Shown here: positions 17,001 to 26,161 of the stretch, one piece after another | Layout of the letters: every line of letters begins with the position of its first letter | Position numbering within the stretch: position 1 is the first letter of the stretch | NCBI GenBank assembly: GCA_964412555.1 | Contig: CAYPPG010000011.1 | Location: forward strand, 1-64,000 | DNA from: CAYPPG01 sp964412555 | Lineage (GTDB): Bacteria > Hinthialibacterota > Hinthialibacteria > Hinthialibacterales > Hinthialibacteraceae | DNA length: 64,000 nucleotides | Direction: 5' to 3' | The notes under the pieces: generated by a model | The model's database searches: none | What the model saw: only the letters and a program-made list of their open reading frames with translations | Told to the model about the DNA's origin: nothing | Position numbers and translations under genes: made by a program

Positions 17001-17675
17001 TTACTGACCTAAAATCCCTCCACTTGTGAAGACGACATCGCCCAAACTGACAAGTCCATTGGAGGGATTGTATGGGAAACCGCGCGAATCGTGTGCACCG
17101 CCTCCGGAACCGATCCCTGCAACGCCATCCGGTCCAACCCCAACAAAGGCCCATTCATTGGTGTTTAAAGGAGTAATTCCATAAGCTTCGGCCAATGAAC
17201 CGGGATTTAAGCATTGTATCCCCTGATTTCTTGGGTTTTCGGTAATGTGGGGATCAACATCGGCGTAAATGTACGTGCCGTAGCCGCTTCCGAATCCGTA
17301 ATCACTCAACGATTTTCCTTGTGAGAGAAAAGGATCAATGGGAACGGAAGACATATAAGAGACCGGGCTTGTCAAAACAGCTAAATAATGGACGGTCGTT
17401 CTCTGCGCCTCGGGAAAATCTCCAACACCATTGAAGACTTCCCGTAAGATTCTTCGGCCTGATTCCTGGTCGTCATCCCATCCGTCGATGGGTAAATGGT
17501 TGGTGTCCAACTGCAATTGCTGAACGGCCGTGTTCAGGGATTTCATATCCGCCCAGCAGCGGGCGATTTTCGCTCGGGTTTGCGCATTCAAAAAGTTAGG
17601 AACGGCGATGGCGGCAAGAATCCCGATGATGGCGACAACGATGAGTAGTTCGATAAGGGTAAATCCTTTTTTCAC
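17001..17675 (-). CDS. Type II secretion pseudopilin-like protein (paralogue 2)
   Basis: This GTG-start gene (GGGGAGG site 5-9 bp before) codes for 224 residues. The prepilin leader MKKG and the first 30 residues are identical to paralogue 1 up to FLNAQ. The soluble part keeps DTNHLPIDGWDDD, GVGDFPEAQRTTVHYLAVLTSPVSY and SVPIDPFLSQ. The shared leader, equal length and adjacency show a tandem duplication. The same prepilin peptidase would process both; it is not in the window. Function in secretion or surface fibres is inferred from the leader only. Confidence 0.9.
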   Translation of the reverse strand: MKKGFTLIELLIVVAIIGILAAIAVPNFLNAQTRAKIARCWADMKSLNTAVQQLQLDTNHLPIDGWDDDQESGRRILREVFNGVGDFPEAQRTTVHYLAVLTSPVSYMSSVPIDPFLSQGKSLSDYGFGSGYGTYIYADVDPHITENPRNQGIQCLNPGSLAEAYGITPLNTNEWAFVGVGPDGVAGIGSGGGAHDSRGFPYNPSNGLVSLGDVVFTSGGILGQ

Positions 17676-18029
17676 AGTTACCTCCCCTGCATTCCATAGC
17701 GGCTATTGGGTATCTTGGGATATTTCCAATATCGGAGAAAGAATGCGGTGTTAATTGATAGATAGATAATTTACATCATTTTTTACGTCAAGGAAAGACA
17801 CGAAATGTAGAATTGTGTAAAAAAATCGGAGGAATTTCAAGATTGAGATAGTGTTGCATCTGTAAAACGAATTCAATACGGAAGAATGAATGAATTTCAT
17901 ATTTTTTGTACTTTTTTCTTGACAATGGCCGTTAATTTATGAGAACATCGTAATGTTAATGGACTATCAATCCCATTTGTTGCTAAATTTTGTTACATTC
18001 TTTGAATTGCAAACAAGGAGTAAGGATAA
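17676..18029. other. 354-bp divergent intergenic region
   Basis: This AT-rich space separates the minus-strand pseudopilins from the plus-strand giant gene and must hold both promoters. A perfect TTGACA lies at 17919-17924, 106 bp before the giant gene, but no good -10 is correctly spaced. A GATAGATAGATA run is at 17758-17769. No ORF was supported. Confidence 0.5.
17763..17791 (-). promoter_or_regulatory. Weak promoter candidate for pseudopilin paralogue 2
   Basis: Read on the minus strand, TTGACG (17791-17786) is followed after 17 bp by TATCTA (17768-17763), about 88 bp before the GTG start. The -35 matches 5 of 6 consensus bases, the -10 only 3. Treat as a guess. Confidence 0.3.
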
Positions 18030-21000
18030 ATGAGATTTTTGATCAACTTTGTAACTATTAATTGTATTATTCTTCTAGGAGTGATGACAACCCATTCACA
18101 AAGTCCTTTGAGGAAAGGAGATATAACCGGCGACGGTATCCTCGACGGCCGTGATGCGCTGTTGATCATGAGGATTGTGGAAGGATTGGAACTGGTGTTA
18201 CCGGAAGAAATTCAGATTGGGGATGTAGCGCCGATTCCCGGAACCGAGGGACGTGCCATTGGGGACGGGAAACTGACGAAAGAGGATGCAATCGCCCTCT
18301 TGCAGCAGGCGGTAGGATTGATCCCGCCAGGTATTTTCAGTGGAGATTATACCTACTCGGAGCCAAAGATTCATGATTTCTCCCCCCGTAGTGGAGGCCC
18401 CGGCACTGTGGTAACCATTCAGGGGGATCACTTTGTGCCCGGGGCACCGGATGAGAATGCGGTCTATTTCGGGGAAATGATCGCGCCCATACTCGAAGTC
18501 GGTCCGGGGCTGATCATTACCCAGGTTCCTCCAGGCGCTACCACTAACCTGATCATGGTTCAAACACCGGCTGGACTGGCTTTATCTCCGGGTGAATTCA
18601 AGGTACTTGTTCCACTTGAGGGTGTTTTAGAACCCGCCGGTGATAGTGATCCGTCTGAGTATATCGTCAGCAGCGGGTATGAAGAACGGCCTGTAAACCC
18701 GGATGGGAGTTTTGTAATTCACACTCCCGACCGCCGGGTCAGCCTGGTTAGTGCGGTGCCGTTGGATGAATCGAAGCCGATTTATTGCTCCCTGGTTATC
18801 CCTTCTGTTGAAGTGACTGCCACTGGAAAATTGATCCCTGGAGGAATGCCCAATTTACTCGAATTGGCGCCTCAATCGATTGCCGAATTCTTGGTGATGA
18901 CAAATCCAATATTATTTGTATTTAAAGGCCCTGAATTATTGTTGAAGAAAACACTTCTTGCGACCTATCCGGAGTTTAAAAAATTGGTTCAAGTGATGGA
19001 AAGCCGTGCGAATTTTGTCGGGGAAGATTGGTTAAGCGATCCGAATGTTCAAGAAGCCTGGAAGGATGCAACGAATGCGTTGATCGAAGGAATGCCGAAT
19101 TCAACGATTCTCAATCTTTGCGGAGATCGTGTAAAGAGAGATGCCAAAAATACACAAACCAATGCACTGCAAAATATTTATCACTTGTTTCCCAATGCAC
19201 TTACTTTTCCAAGCCGAAATGTCTATTCAAGTGCGAATAAAGCTGCGCCTGTGAAACCCATGGAAAATCAATTTTCGGATTCACCCCATATTCGATTTGT
19301 CCACTTGGATGACAATGATATTGAAACTTCATATGATAGGGAATATAACTCCGTAAGAAACAAATTCAATCAAGGATTGAATCCAGTGGACTGGATTTTT
19401 TCAATTAACCGAGTTGATCCTTTAGGATTTCCAAAAGGAGTGAAATACAGAGATGTTCATGATTTGCGGCTTATGAAACCCATACGCACCGGCTATTCCA
19501 AAAGCACCTTTGCACCGGCGAATCTATGGACTTCCAAAGTGGATATTTCTTTTACTGTGATTGATGAAATGGTATCCCATATGAAGGATGTCATTGCACC
19601 CAGTTCAGACAAAGGATTGCCTTTAGAGGATTTTGAAGAAGGAGTGTATACAATCCGTAAATATAGCGGGGCGTGGAGAGACCGCAGCAGTGCTCAGCTG
19701 GATGGCAATGAACAACTCGATTTTCAAAGTATCCAGCAAATTCCGGATGGAGAACTCCAATGGTTACGGGCGATGGGGATGAACCTGACGATTGTCGGGT
19801 ATGATATTTATTCTCTCTTTCCCATGGATATGGACTTCCTCGGGAGTTCCATGAAGGGGGCCTATATCAATGCCAAGAAATACCTAACAGGTGCGGCAAC
19901 GATTGCCGGATTTCAGTCGATGAATTGCGAAGAGCGCATGGAAATTGGCATCAATGGATTTGTGGAAGGGATGAAAGGTTTTCTGGATACCGCCACAAAA
20001 GAGGGAATCAAGTATGCATCAAAACGGGGATTGGAGCAGGTAATGTCTATCTCGCAAAAAACATTCTGGTTATTGACCTTTCTGGATAAATTGTCCACGA
20101 TTGGTCGTGTCGGCGAACGGCTTGCGGGATTGAACGGCTGGATGCCGAATCCCTTGGGAATGGAATGGGCCTTAGGCCCCACCCCCCTCGAAACCTCCAT
20201 TCTTGTCGTAGGAACTCCCTTCGACCCGGTCATTCAAAGCGCTTCACCGGTTCAGAATTTTGGGGGGGATACGATGACGATCACGGGGAAAAAATTTATG
20301 CCCCTTCCAAAGCAGAATCAGATCTATTTTGATCCAAGTAGAAATGTAAATCAAATATCAACCCGGAAACATCAAGCAAAAATAATATCTATTCTTCCTC
20401 AGCCAAATGGAAATCAGAAAGTGGAAATCAAGGTTCCGGAAACCATCCGGGGAACGGGAAAATTCTATCTGGTAGCGAAAACAGACGCTTCCGATCATTT
20501 TCATAAATTTACATCCACTTCGATCAGTGTAACCGGGAAACCCGTCTTGAAATCCATTGAACCGTCGATTGGGTATCCGGGGGATGCGGTTACGTTGAAA
20601 GGAGAGGATTTATTCTATTCGGATAAAGTGGATTATCCCGATGTTCAGTTTGGAAATATGACCATTGAAGAGGTTTTTGTCGATCCCGGTAATGTCTTTC
20701 AGGATAAAATCGATCTCACCGTTCCTGATATCGAACCCGGCGAAAAGAATGTTACTGTAAAATGGCCCCGTTACTCCGTTGAATCGAATCCTCTGTCGTT
20801 CCTGATTCCCGGTACCCCTGATATTCGCAGCATCGAACCCAAAGAGGTGAAAGGGGGAGAACGAGTTATCGTGAAAGGGAATGATTTATATGAGGCGGAG
20901 ATACAGTTGAAATGGGTGGAAAAGGAAGAAAAAACAGTTGTCGATGATGAGGGAAATATAAAAGAGGAAGAAGTGGATGTGACCAAAACCGCTGGCGTCG

Positions 21001-24000
21001 ATCAAACACGCACCCAACAGGATGCATCCAATAATACGGAACTTCAATTCACCATGAACGGCGCTCCGCCGCCGGGAACCGACGTCGAAGTTTGCGCCAT
21101 CACGCCATCCGGAACATCTGCTGTTGTTATCATCAAACGTGTCACAGGAGTTACGGTTCCCGAAACGAAAATACCGGATAAGGGATTGACCATTCGAGTC
21201 AGCGGCGGTCACAAAGGCTTGAAATCAGACGGCTATATCTCGCTTGAAGAAGCCATCGCCTTTGCCATCGGCGAAGCGGATCCTTTCGATGAAGCATGGT
21301 ATGCCGATGAAGGGGAGGAGCCGAAAGAAGGGAATCGATTGGGCTACGATCGTGAAGCCTATACACCATTGGCTCATCGCGGCCGGGCGCATCATTTTAT
21401 ACTCACCGACCGGGAATCCGTCTATCGAGCGGGCACGATCGACATGGCCTCGGGGTGGGTATTGGAAGCCCCTCCGGAAGTGTCTCTCTTTATAGAAGGC
21501 GCAACGCTCAGCGACCGTTGCCGCATCTCGGTCGGATCGGTGACCACCACGGTCCCCATCGTCTTCGATCAATGTGCTTCCGCAAAAGTGATAGGAGGGA
21601 CCTATTGGTTCCTTGCGGGAACTAAGGTTTCGAAAAATAACATCAACGGATTTGTAATTGGCGCCGGGTATGGAAATACCATCTCGAATGTCTATATTCA
21701 GGAAGCATATGACGGGGTTGCCATTGTGGGAGGGGGACTCAATGCGGCCGGTAATATTTCCGCCAGCACCGTAGAAACCGGCTTTTATGTATTGGATAGC
21801 TATGGCAATTCTGTTTCCGGTACCGTGGATGATTGTCTAACAGGCGTCCGTCTGGAAGGGGGAAAGAAGAATCAGGTTTCCGTGAAAGTCTTCGATTCGG
21901 AAATAGGGATCGATATTGAAAATGAGAAACAAACATCCATCATGAATTCCACCATAGAGTATTTTTTGGCAACCGGTGTATTGGTAAGAGGTGCGAAAGA
22001 ACTTTCTCTTTCTGATGTAATGATTAAAGATTGCACGGAGGTGATAAATTTATCTGTGCCTGATGAGATGGTATCGGGCTTCTACTTATCCAATATCATC
22101 GATTCAAGTCTCAGTGATGTTCGCATCCAAAATGTAACCATAAATGGAATTATTCTTACCGATCAAAGCCACCACAATGAATTTGAAGATGTGTACATCA
22201 AGGAGGGCAAAAACGGCTGGATTCTTCAAAATACTCACTCCAATCTCTTCTCCAATATCTATGTAGGAGCCATTGATCGGGCCACGGATTATGAAGGCGG
22301 CCTTTTGTCCATGAGTGGAATCAAACTTTTGGATGAATGTAAGGAAAATGATTTCTTCGATGTAACAGTGATTCACTGCGGTGAACACGGCATCCTTCTG
22401 GATGGAAAAAATGTCCGTTTGAATTATTTTGAGGGAGGTAGAATTGGCAGCGCGGCAAGTGGATTTGCCGTGATCAATAATAAAAATGTTCCTCTTTTGA
22501 AAAGTCAGGGGAACGAGAAAGACGGTGTTCATCTCCGTAACGATGCCAAGTTTAATCAGTTTGAAAATTGCATTATCAGCCATAACCGAGGAAACGGCAT
22601 AACTTTGAAAGGGAAGGATGTTCAATCCAACGTCTTTCGAAAATGCCTGATCGGCTCCCACTGGGACGACATGCATGAAGCAAGCCATCCGCCTGCCGCC
22701 CTTCGGAACATGGAATGGGGATTGGAAGCATCCGACGGAGCTATTGGGAATTATGTCCTTCAGTGCGCGTTTGGATATAATTTGAAGGGTTCCGTTCTGC
22801 TGGAAAACTTGCAAACTCCTAATCCGATGGATACTCAGGTGATCAACCTCGTCAAAAACGGCCTTGGTTATCTTGGGATTCCTTTTCCGAATGATAATAT
22901 CCATGGCACGAACAAAGCCGTTGTGAAAGAAACCGGCGGCATCGGCATTATGCTGGATCGGGTGGCCGGCGCTCAGATTTCGGAGAATAAGATCTGGGGC
23001 CATGATGTCGGGATCAAGATCGCGGATCCGAAAACGGATAATACCTACTGGAGTGAACTATCCATCGATCATTGTCGAGAGACCGGTCTCTGGTTTGAGA
23101 ATACGCAAAATCATCGCTTGTCGGAAATTGATATCTCGGATAGCCAAAAGCAGGGCACAGATTTAAAACGATCCTCGGGTCTAACATTTCAGGATTGTAA
23201 TGTCCACGACAGTCAAAAGAGCGGCTGGCAAATCGCATCGTGCTCAACAATACATTTCGTCGAGAGTCGAGGTAATGGCAGCTTGCAAGAGCATGGTTTC
23301 CATATATTGTCCTCCAATACTATAAACTTTGATAACTGTAGGGCAAATGATAATGTAGGTCAGGGATTCCATGTTCAGGAAAGTTCTGGACTGAAATTCG
23401 ATAAAATTCTTGCGAACAATAATGGTGGAAACGGAGTTCAAATTGAGAATTCTCAAGATATTTCTCTTATCAATCGTACACAAGAAGATATGGAGCGATA
23501 TTATGACCATAGCATCAGTAACAACCTGGAAAACGGTGTGTTTATCTCTGATTCCCAAGACGTTCACGTTGGGAAAGGACGCAAAGGTTTTCCCATGTCC
23601 AGAAATATAAAAAGCGGAATCCTCATCACCGGTCAGGAAACGAAAAATATCGATCTGCAAACCAATCGCATTGTCACCACTACCTCCTTGGAGGGAATTC
23701 GTGTAGAGGCAGGCGAAGACATTGTCATCGGCGGACAAAGTAGTGGCGCTGGAAACCAGGTTATCGGTGCAAACGGCGGAATTTATGTGAGTGAACAATG
23801 CTCCTCGGTTCGTATCCAAAACAATGAAATTCGAGATTGTCAAAAAGAAGGAATTGTCCTGGAAGGAATTCAAAAAGCATTGATCGCTAAAAATGTCGTA
23901 GAATACAATGAATCACATGGCATTGTTCTGCGCAACGGAGCCTCCTCCAATGTCATGGCCGCGAATAACATACGGCGAAACGGTGAACATGGAATCTGGA

Positions 24001-26132
24001 TCGATGGCGCGGATTCCCTCTTTAACTCCATCACGCAAAACTCCATCACCGAAAATATTGGAAAAGGGATTCACCTGGCGAACGGCGCGAACCAAAACAT
24101 TCAACCGCCGGTCATTACAAAAATCGTCAATCGTGGAATCAGCATATACGGCCGGGCGGATTCTCCCAACGGGAGTATTATAGAAATTTTCGCCGATCCC
24201 GCGGATCAAGGGCAATATTTGGTTGGTGAAACTCTGTTAGTCGGGGAGGAATTCGCCGCCGCGGCGATGCTGATAAACGGTATGAAGTATCACGCTACCG
24301 TGACGGACCCCGATGGCAATACCTCCGAATTCGGGCCGGTGATCTTCGAAGAAGATGTGGCTGACTTGCTTGTCTTTACTTCCCTTTTTAACGAAAGTAA
24401 AGAAATTTTTCTCCAACATCCACAAGATGGGAGAGCATTCCCAATTACGAACGATCCGGCTGACGATTACGATCCCGAGTTCTCGCCCGGAGGCAGCCAT
24501 GTGGTTTTCGTTTCGGAGCGCAACGGAAATCCCGATATTTGGTTGATGAATAACGACGGTTCAGGTCAGAAACCTATTATTGCCAATCCGGCAGCGGATT
24601 ACGATCCCCATTGGTCGGAAAGCCTGGAAAAATTGGTGTTTGTTTCCGAAAGAGATGGGAATCCCGATATTTATATGACGGATATCGATCCGGAAGGTGC
24701 GGCCGGTGGTATTTTGTCTTATTCAAAAGAACCGTTCATGAAAAGAGCGTCCCGCAATGCCGGGGATGGAATCGGAATGCACTTTTCAACCGCCGAATCC
24801 GGAAATCTGGAAGAAATTCAAGTGTTCATTGCCCGTGATGCTGCTCCGTTACGATGGGAAATCCTTGATTGGGATTCCAAAATGAGAGAACCGGGTTCGG
24901 AAATAGTAGCACAAGGAGAAACGAATCCCGACGGAATCGGTTGGCATACGATTCCGGTTGATCAAAGCGGCGTTCCTAGTGAATTCGTGGTGGCGTTTTA
25001 TTTCCTTGAAGACAACATGCCTTCCATCGGGCTGGGAGTCGACGGCGTGGGGAACCGAAACTTTATTTATGGAAGTACATTGGACTACTGGTTGGTCGAG
25101 CCGGACCAGCACTTCCTGATTCAATGCAAGATGGGTTCAACTCCCCCTCAGCGGTTGACCAACCATGAAGCGGCCGATCGTTATCCAACTACCTCTCCGG
25201 ACGGAACCCAAATCGCTTTTGCCTCCAATCGTGAGGGCGATTGGGATATTTGGGTGATGGATGCCAATGGTCAGAATCCGGAACAGTTAACCGATGGAAC
25301 CGGGAACAACACGAAACCTGCCTGGTCACCTACCGGGAGTCAACTCTTGTTTGTCTCTGACCGGGATGGCGATCATGAAATCTACTCGTATGAATTCGAC
25401 GATCAAAGCATTCAACGGCGGACACGGCAATCGTCGGACGATACCGACCCGGCATGGGGACACAAAGGACGCAAAGTTATTTTCAGTTCGGATATTAAAA
25501 CGGATTTTGAACTCTATGCCATGCGCTACGGCAATGCCATCAGCAACCGGCAAACGTTCACACTTGGGGACTCCACCCAGCCGGATGCCGTATCCTCCAA
25601 AGTAGAAATCGGAGGCAATCAGGCCATTGCTAAGGTGCGGAAACCGAATCGTAGTCAGGATTCATTATATCTCGCTCAGCAAGCGGCTCCTCTTCATATG
25701 GAACTCTCCGGTGGAAAAGAGGTAGTACCGGGCGAGTCGGTGGCGATTCAATTGTCCATGTCGCAGGCGGAGAATCTCGGGAACCTGGCTTTTGGGCTTG
25801 CCTACAAAAAAGGTGTTTTGGAATTGCAACAAGTAATAGTCCAAGATGCCATGAACACCGGTTTATACGCCATGAATCCAGTCCAGTTTCCATCCTACCG
25901 GAATGGGGTTCTTTTCAACTGGATTAATGCTCAGGGCTTCTCGGGGAACGGCGGGATTGCTGAACTTGTGTTTCAAGTCGACGCTCTTGCTCCCAATGGC
26001 GATTTCCCTGTTTCCGTCGATGGATCGAGTGCTTATGGCATTCAACTCGAAAGCATTCCGTTGACAGTACAAGAAACCGTCATCACAATTACCAATTCTC
26101 AAACGCCAGTGAACTCGTGGATGTTGTTTTGA
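18030..26132 (+). CDS. Giant secreted protein: dockerin - IPT/TIG - beta-helix - TolB propeller - cohesin
   Basis: The 2,700-residue product starts with a signal peptide (about 1-24) after a GGAGTAAGG site. Residues 30-98 hold two dockerin-like Ca-binding segments (GDITGDGILDGRDALLIMRIVEG; later IGDGKLTKEDAIALLQQAV). IPT/TIG domains follow at about 112-190, 733-830, 837-925 and 928-1040; residues 190-730 match nothing I recognise. About 1120-2030 is a long right-handed beta-helix with Asn-ladder repeats (for example VFISDSQDVHV, GIRVEAGEDIVIGG). An Ig-like segment follows at 2030-2105. TolB/PD40 repeats (DYDPEFSPGGSHVVFVSERNGNPDIW) lie at 2140-2220 and 2373-2505, split by another domain. Residues 2553-2688 resemble a cohesin domain. 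It probably acts outside the cell in carbohydrate binding or adhesion; the substrate is unknown. Confidence 0.92.
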   Translation: MRFLINFVTINCIILLGVMTTHSQSPLRKGDITGDGILDGRDALLIMRIVEGLELVLPEEIQIGDVAPIPGTEGRAIGDGKLTKEDAIALLQQAVGLIPPGIFSGDYTYSEPKIHDFSPRSGGPGTVVTIQGDHFVPGAPDENAVYFGEMIAPILEVGPGLIITQVPPGATTNLIMVQTPAGLALSPGEFKVLVPLEGVLEPAGDSDPSEYIVSSGYEERPVNPDGSFVIHTPDRRVSLVSAVPLDESKPIYCSLVIPSVEVTATGKLIPGGMPNLLELAPQSIAEFLVMTNPILFVFKGPELLLKKTLLATYPEFKKLVQVMESRANFVGEDWLSDPNVQEAWKDATNALIEGMPNSTILNLCGDRVKRDAKNTQTNALQNIYHLFPNALTFPSRNVYSSANKAAPVKPMENQFSDSPHIRFVHLDDNDIETSYDREYNSVRNKFNQGLNPVDWIFSINRVDPLGFPKGVKYRDVHDLRLMKPIRTGYSKSTFAPANLWTSKVDISFTVIDEMVSHMKDVIAPSSDKGLPLEDFEEGVYTIRKYSGAWRDRSSAQLDGNEQLDFQSIQQIPDGELQWLRAMGMNLTIVGYDIYSLFPMDMDFLGSSMKGAYINAKKYLTGAATIAGFQSMNCEERMEIGINGFVEGMKGFLDTATKEGIKYASKRGLEQVMSISQKTFWLLTFLDKLSTIGRVGERLAGLNGWMPNPLGMEWALGPTPLETSILVVGTPFDPVIQSASPVQNFGGDTMTITGKKFMPLPKQNQIYFDPSRNVNQISTRKHQAKIISILPQPNGNQKVEIKVPETIRGTGKFYLVAKTDASDHFHKFTSTSISVTGKPVLKSIEPSIGYPGDAVTLKGEDLFYSDKVDYPDVQFGNMTIEEVFVDPGNVFQDKIDLTVPDIEPGEKNVTVKWPRYSVESNPLSFLIPGTPDIRSIEPKEVKGGERVIVKGNDLYEAEIQLKWVEKEEKTVVDDEGNIKEEEVDVTKTAGVDQTRTQQDASNNTELQFTMNGAPPPGTDVEVCAITPSGTSAVVIIKRVTGVTVPETKIPDKGLTIRVSGGHKGLKSDGYISLEEAIAFAIGEADPFDEAWYADEGEEPKEGNRLGYDREAYTPLAHRGRAHHFILTDRESVYRAGTIDMASGWVLEAPPEVSLFIEGATLSDRCRISVGSVTTTVPIVFDQCASAKVIGGTYWFLAGTKVSKNNINGFVIGAGYGNTISNVYIQEAYDGVAIVGGGLNAAGNISASTVETGFYVLDSYGNSVSGTVDDCLTGVRLEGGKKNQVSVKVFDSEIGIDIENEKQTSIMNSTIEYFLATGVLVRGAKELSLSDVMIKDCTEVINLSVPDEMVSGFYLSNIIDSSLSDVRIQNVTINGIILTDQSHHNEFEDVYIKEGKNGWILQNTHSNLFSNIYVGAIDRATDYEGGLLSMSGIKLLDECKENDFFDVTVIHCGEHGILLDGKNVRLNYFEGGRIGSAASGFAVINNKNVPLLKSQGNEKDGVHLRNDAKFNQFENCIISHNRGNGITLKGKDVQSNVFRKCLIGSHWDDMHEASHPPAALRNMEWGLEASDGAIGNYVLQCAFGYNLKGSVLLENLQTPNPMDTQVINLVKNGLGYLGIPFPNDNIHGTNKAVVKETGGIGIMLDRVAGAQISENKIWGHDVGIKIADPKTDNTYWSELSIDHCRETGLWFENTQNHRLSEIDISDSQKQGTDLKRSSGLTFQDCNVHDSQKSGWQIASCSTIHFVESRGNGSLQEHGFHILSSNTINFDNCRANDNVGQGFHVQESSGLKFDKILANNNGGNGVQIENSQDISLINRTQEDMERYYDHSISNNLENGVFISDSQDVHVGKGRKGFPMSRNIKSGILITGQETKNIDLQTNRIVTTTSLEGIRVEAGEDIVIGGQSSGAGNQVIGANGGIYVSEQCSSVRIQNNEIRDCQKEGIVLEGIQKALIAKNVVEYNESHGIVLRNGASSNVMAANNIRRNGEHGIWIDGADSLFNSITQNSITENIGKGIHLANGANQNIQPPVITKIVNRGISIYGRADSPNGSIIEIFADPADQGQYLVGETLLVGEEFAAAAMLINGMKYHATVTDPDGNTSEFGPVIFEEDVADLLVFTSLFNESKEIFLQHPQDGRAFPITNDPADDYDPEFSPGGSHVVFVSERNGNPDIWLMNNDGSGQKPIIANPAADYDPHWSESLEKLVFVSERDGNPDIYMTDIDPEGAAGGILSYSKEPFMKRASRNAGDGIGMHFSTAESGNLEEIQVFIARDAAPLRWEILDWDSKMREPGSEIVAQGETNPDGIGWHTIPVDQSGVPSEFVVAFYFLEDNMPSIGLGVDGVGNRNFIYGSTLDYWLVEPDQHFLIQCKMGSTPPQRLTNHEAADRYPTTSPDGTQIAFASNREGDWDIWVMDANGQNPEQLTDGTGNNTKPAWSPTGSQLLFVSDRDGDHEIYSYEFDDQSIQRRTRQSSDDTDPAWGHKGRKVIFSSDIKTDFELYAMRYGNAISNRQTFTLGDSTQPDAVSSKVEIGGNQAIAKVRKPNRSQDSLYLAQQAAPLHMELSGGKEVVPGESVAIQLSMSQAENLGNLAFGLAYKKGVLELQQVIVQDAMNTGLYAMNPVQFPSYRNGVLFNWINAQGFSGNGGIAELVFQVDALAPNGDFPVSVDGSSAYGIQLESIPLTVQETVITITNSQTPVNSWMLF

Positions 26133-26161
26133 AATAAGCGAATTATCTTCAGAACGCCGTT

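Noticed and set aside
22104..23003. 299-codon minus-strand frame inside the giant gene
   Set aside because: It is the mirror of the beta-helix repeats; no ribosome site or recognisable motifs.
26133..26161. Bidirectional terminator between the giant gene and the lipoprotein
   Set aside because: The 29-bp gap contains no stem that can be supported.
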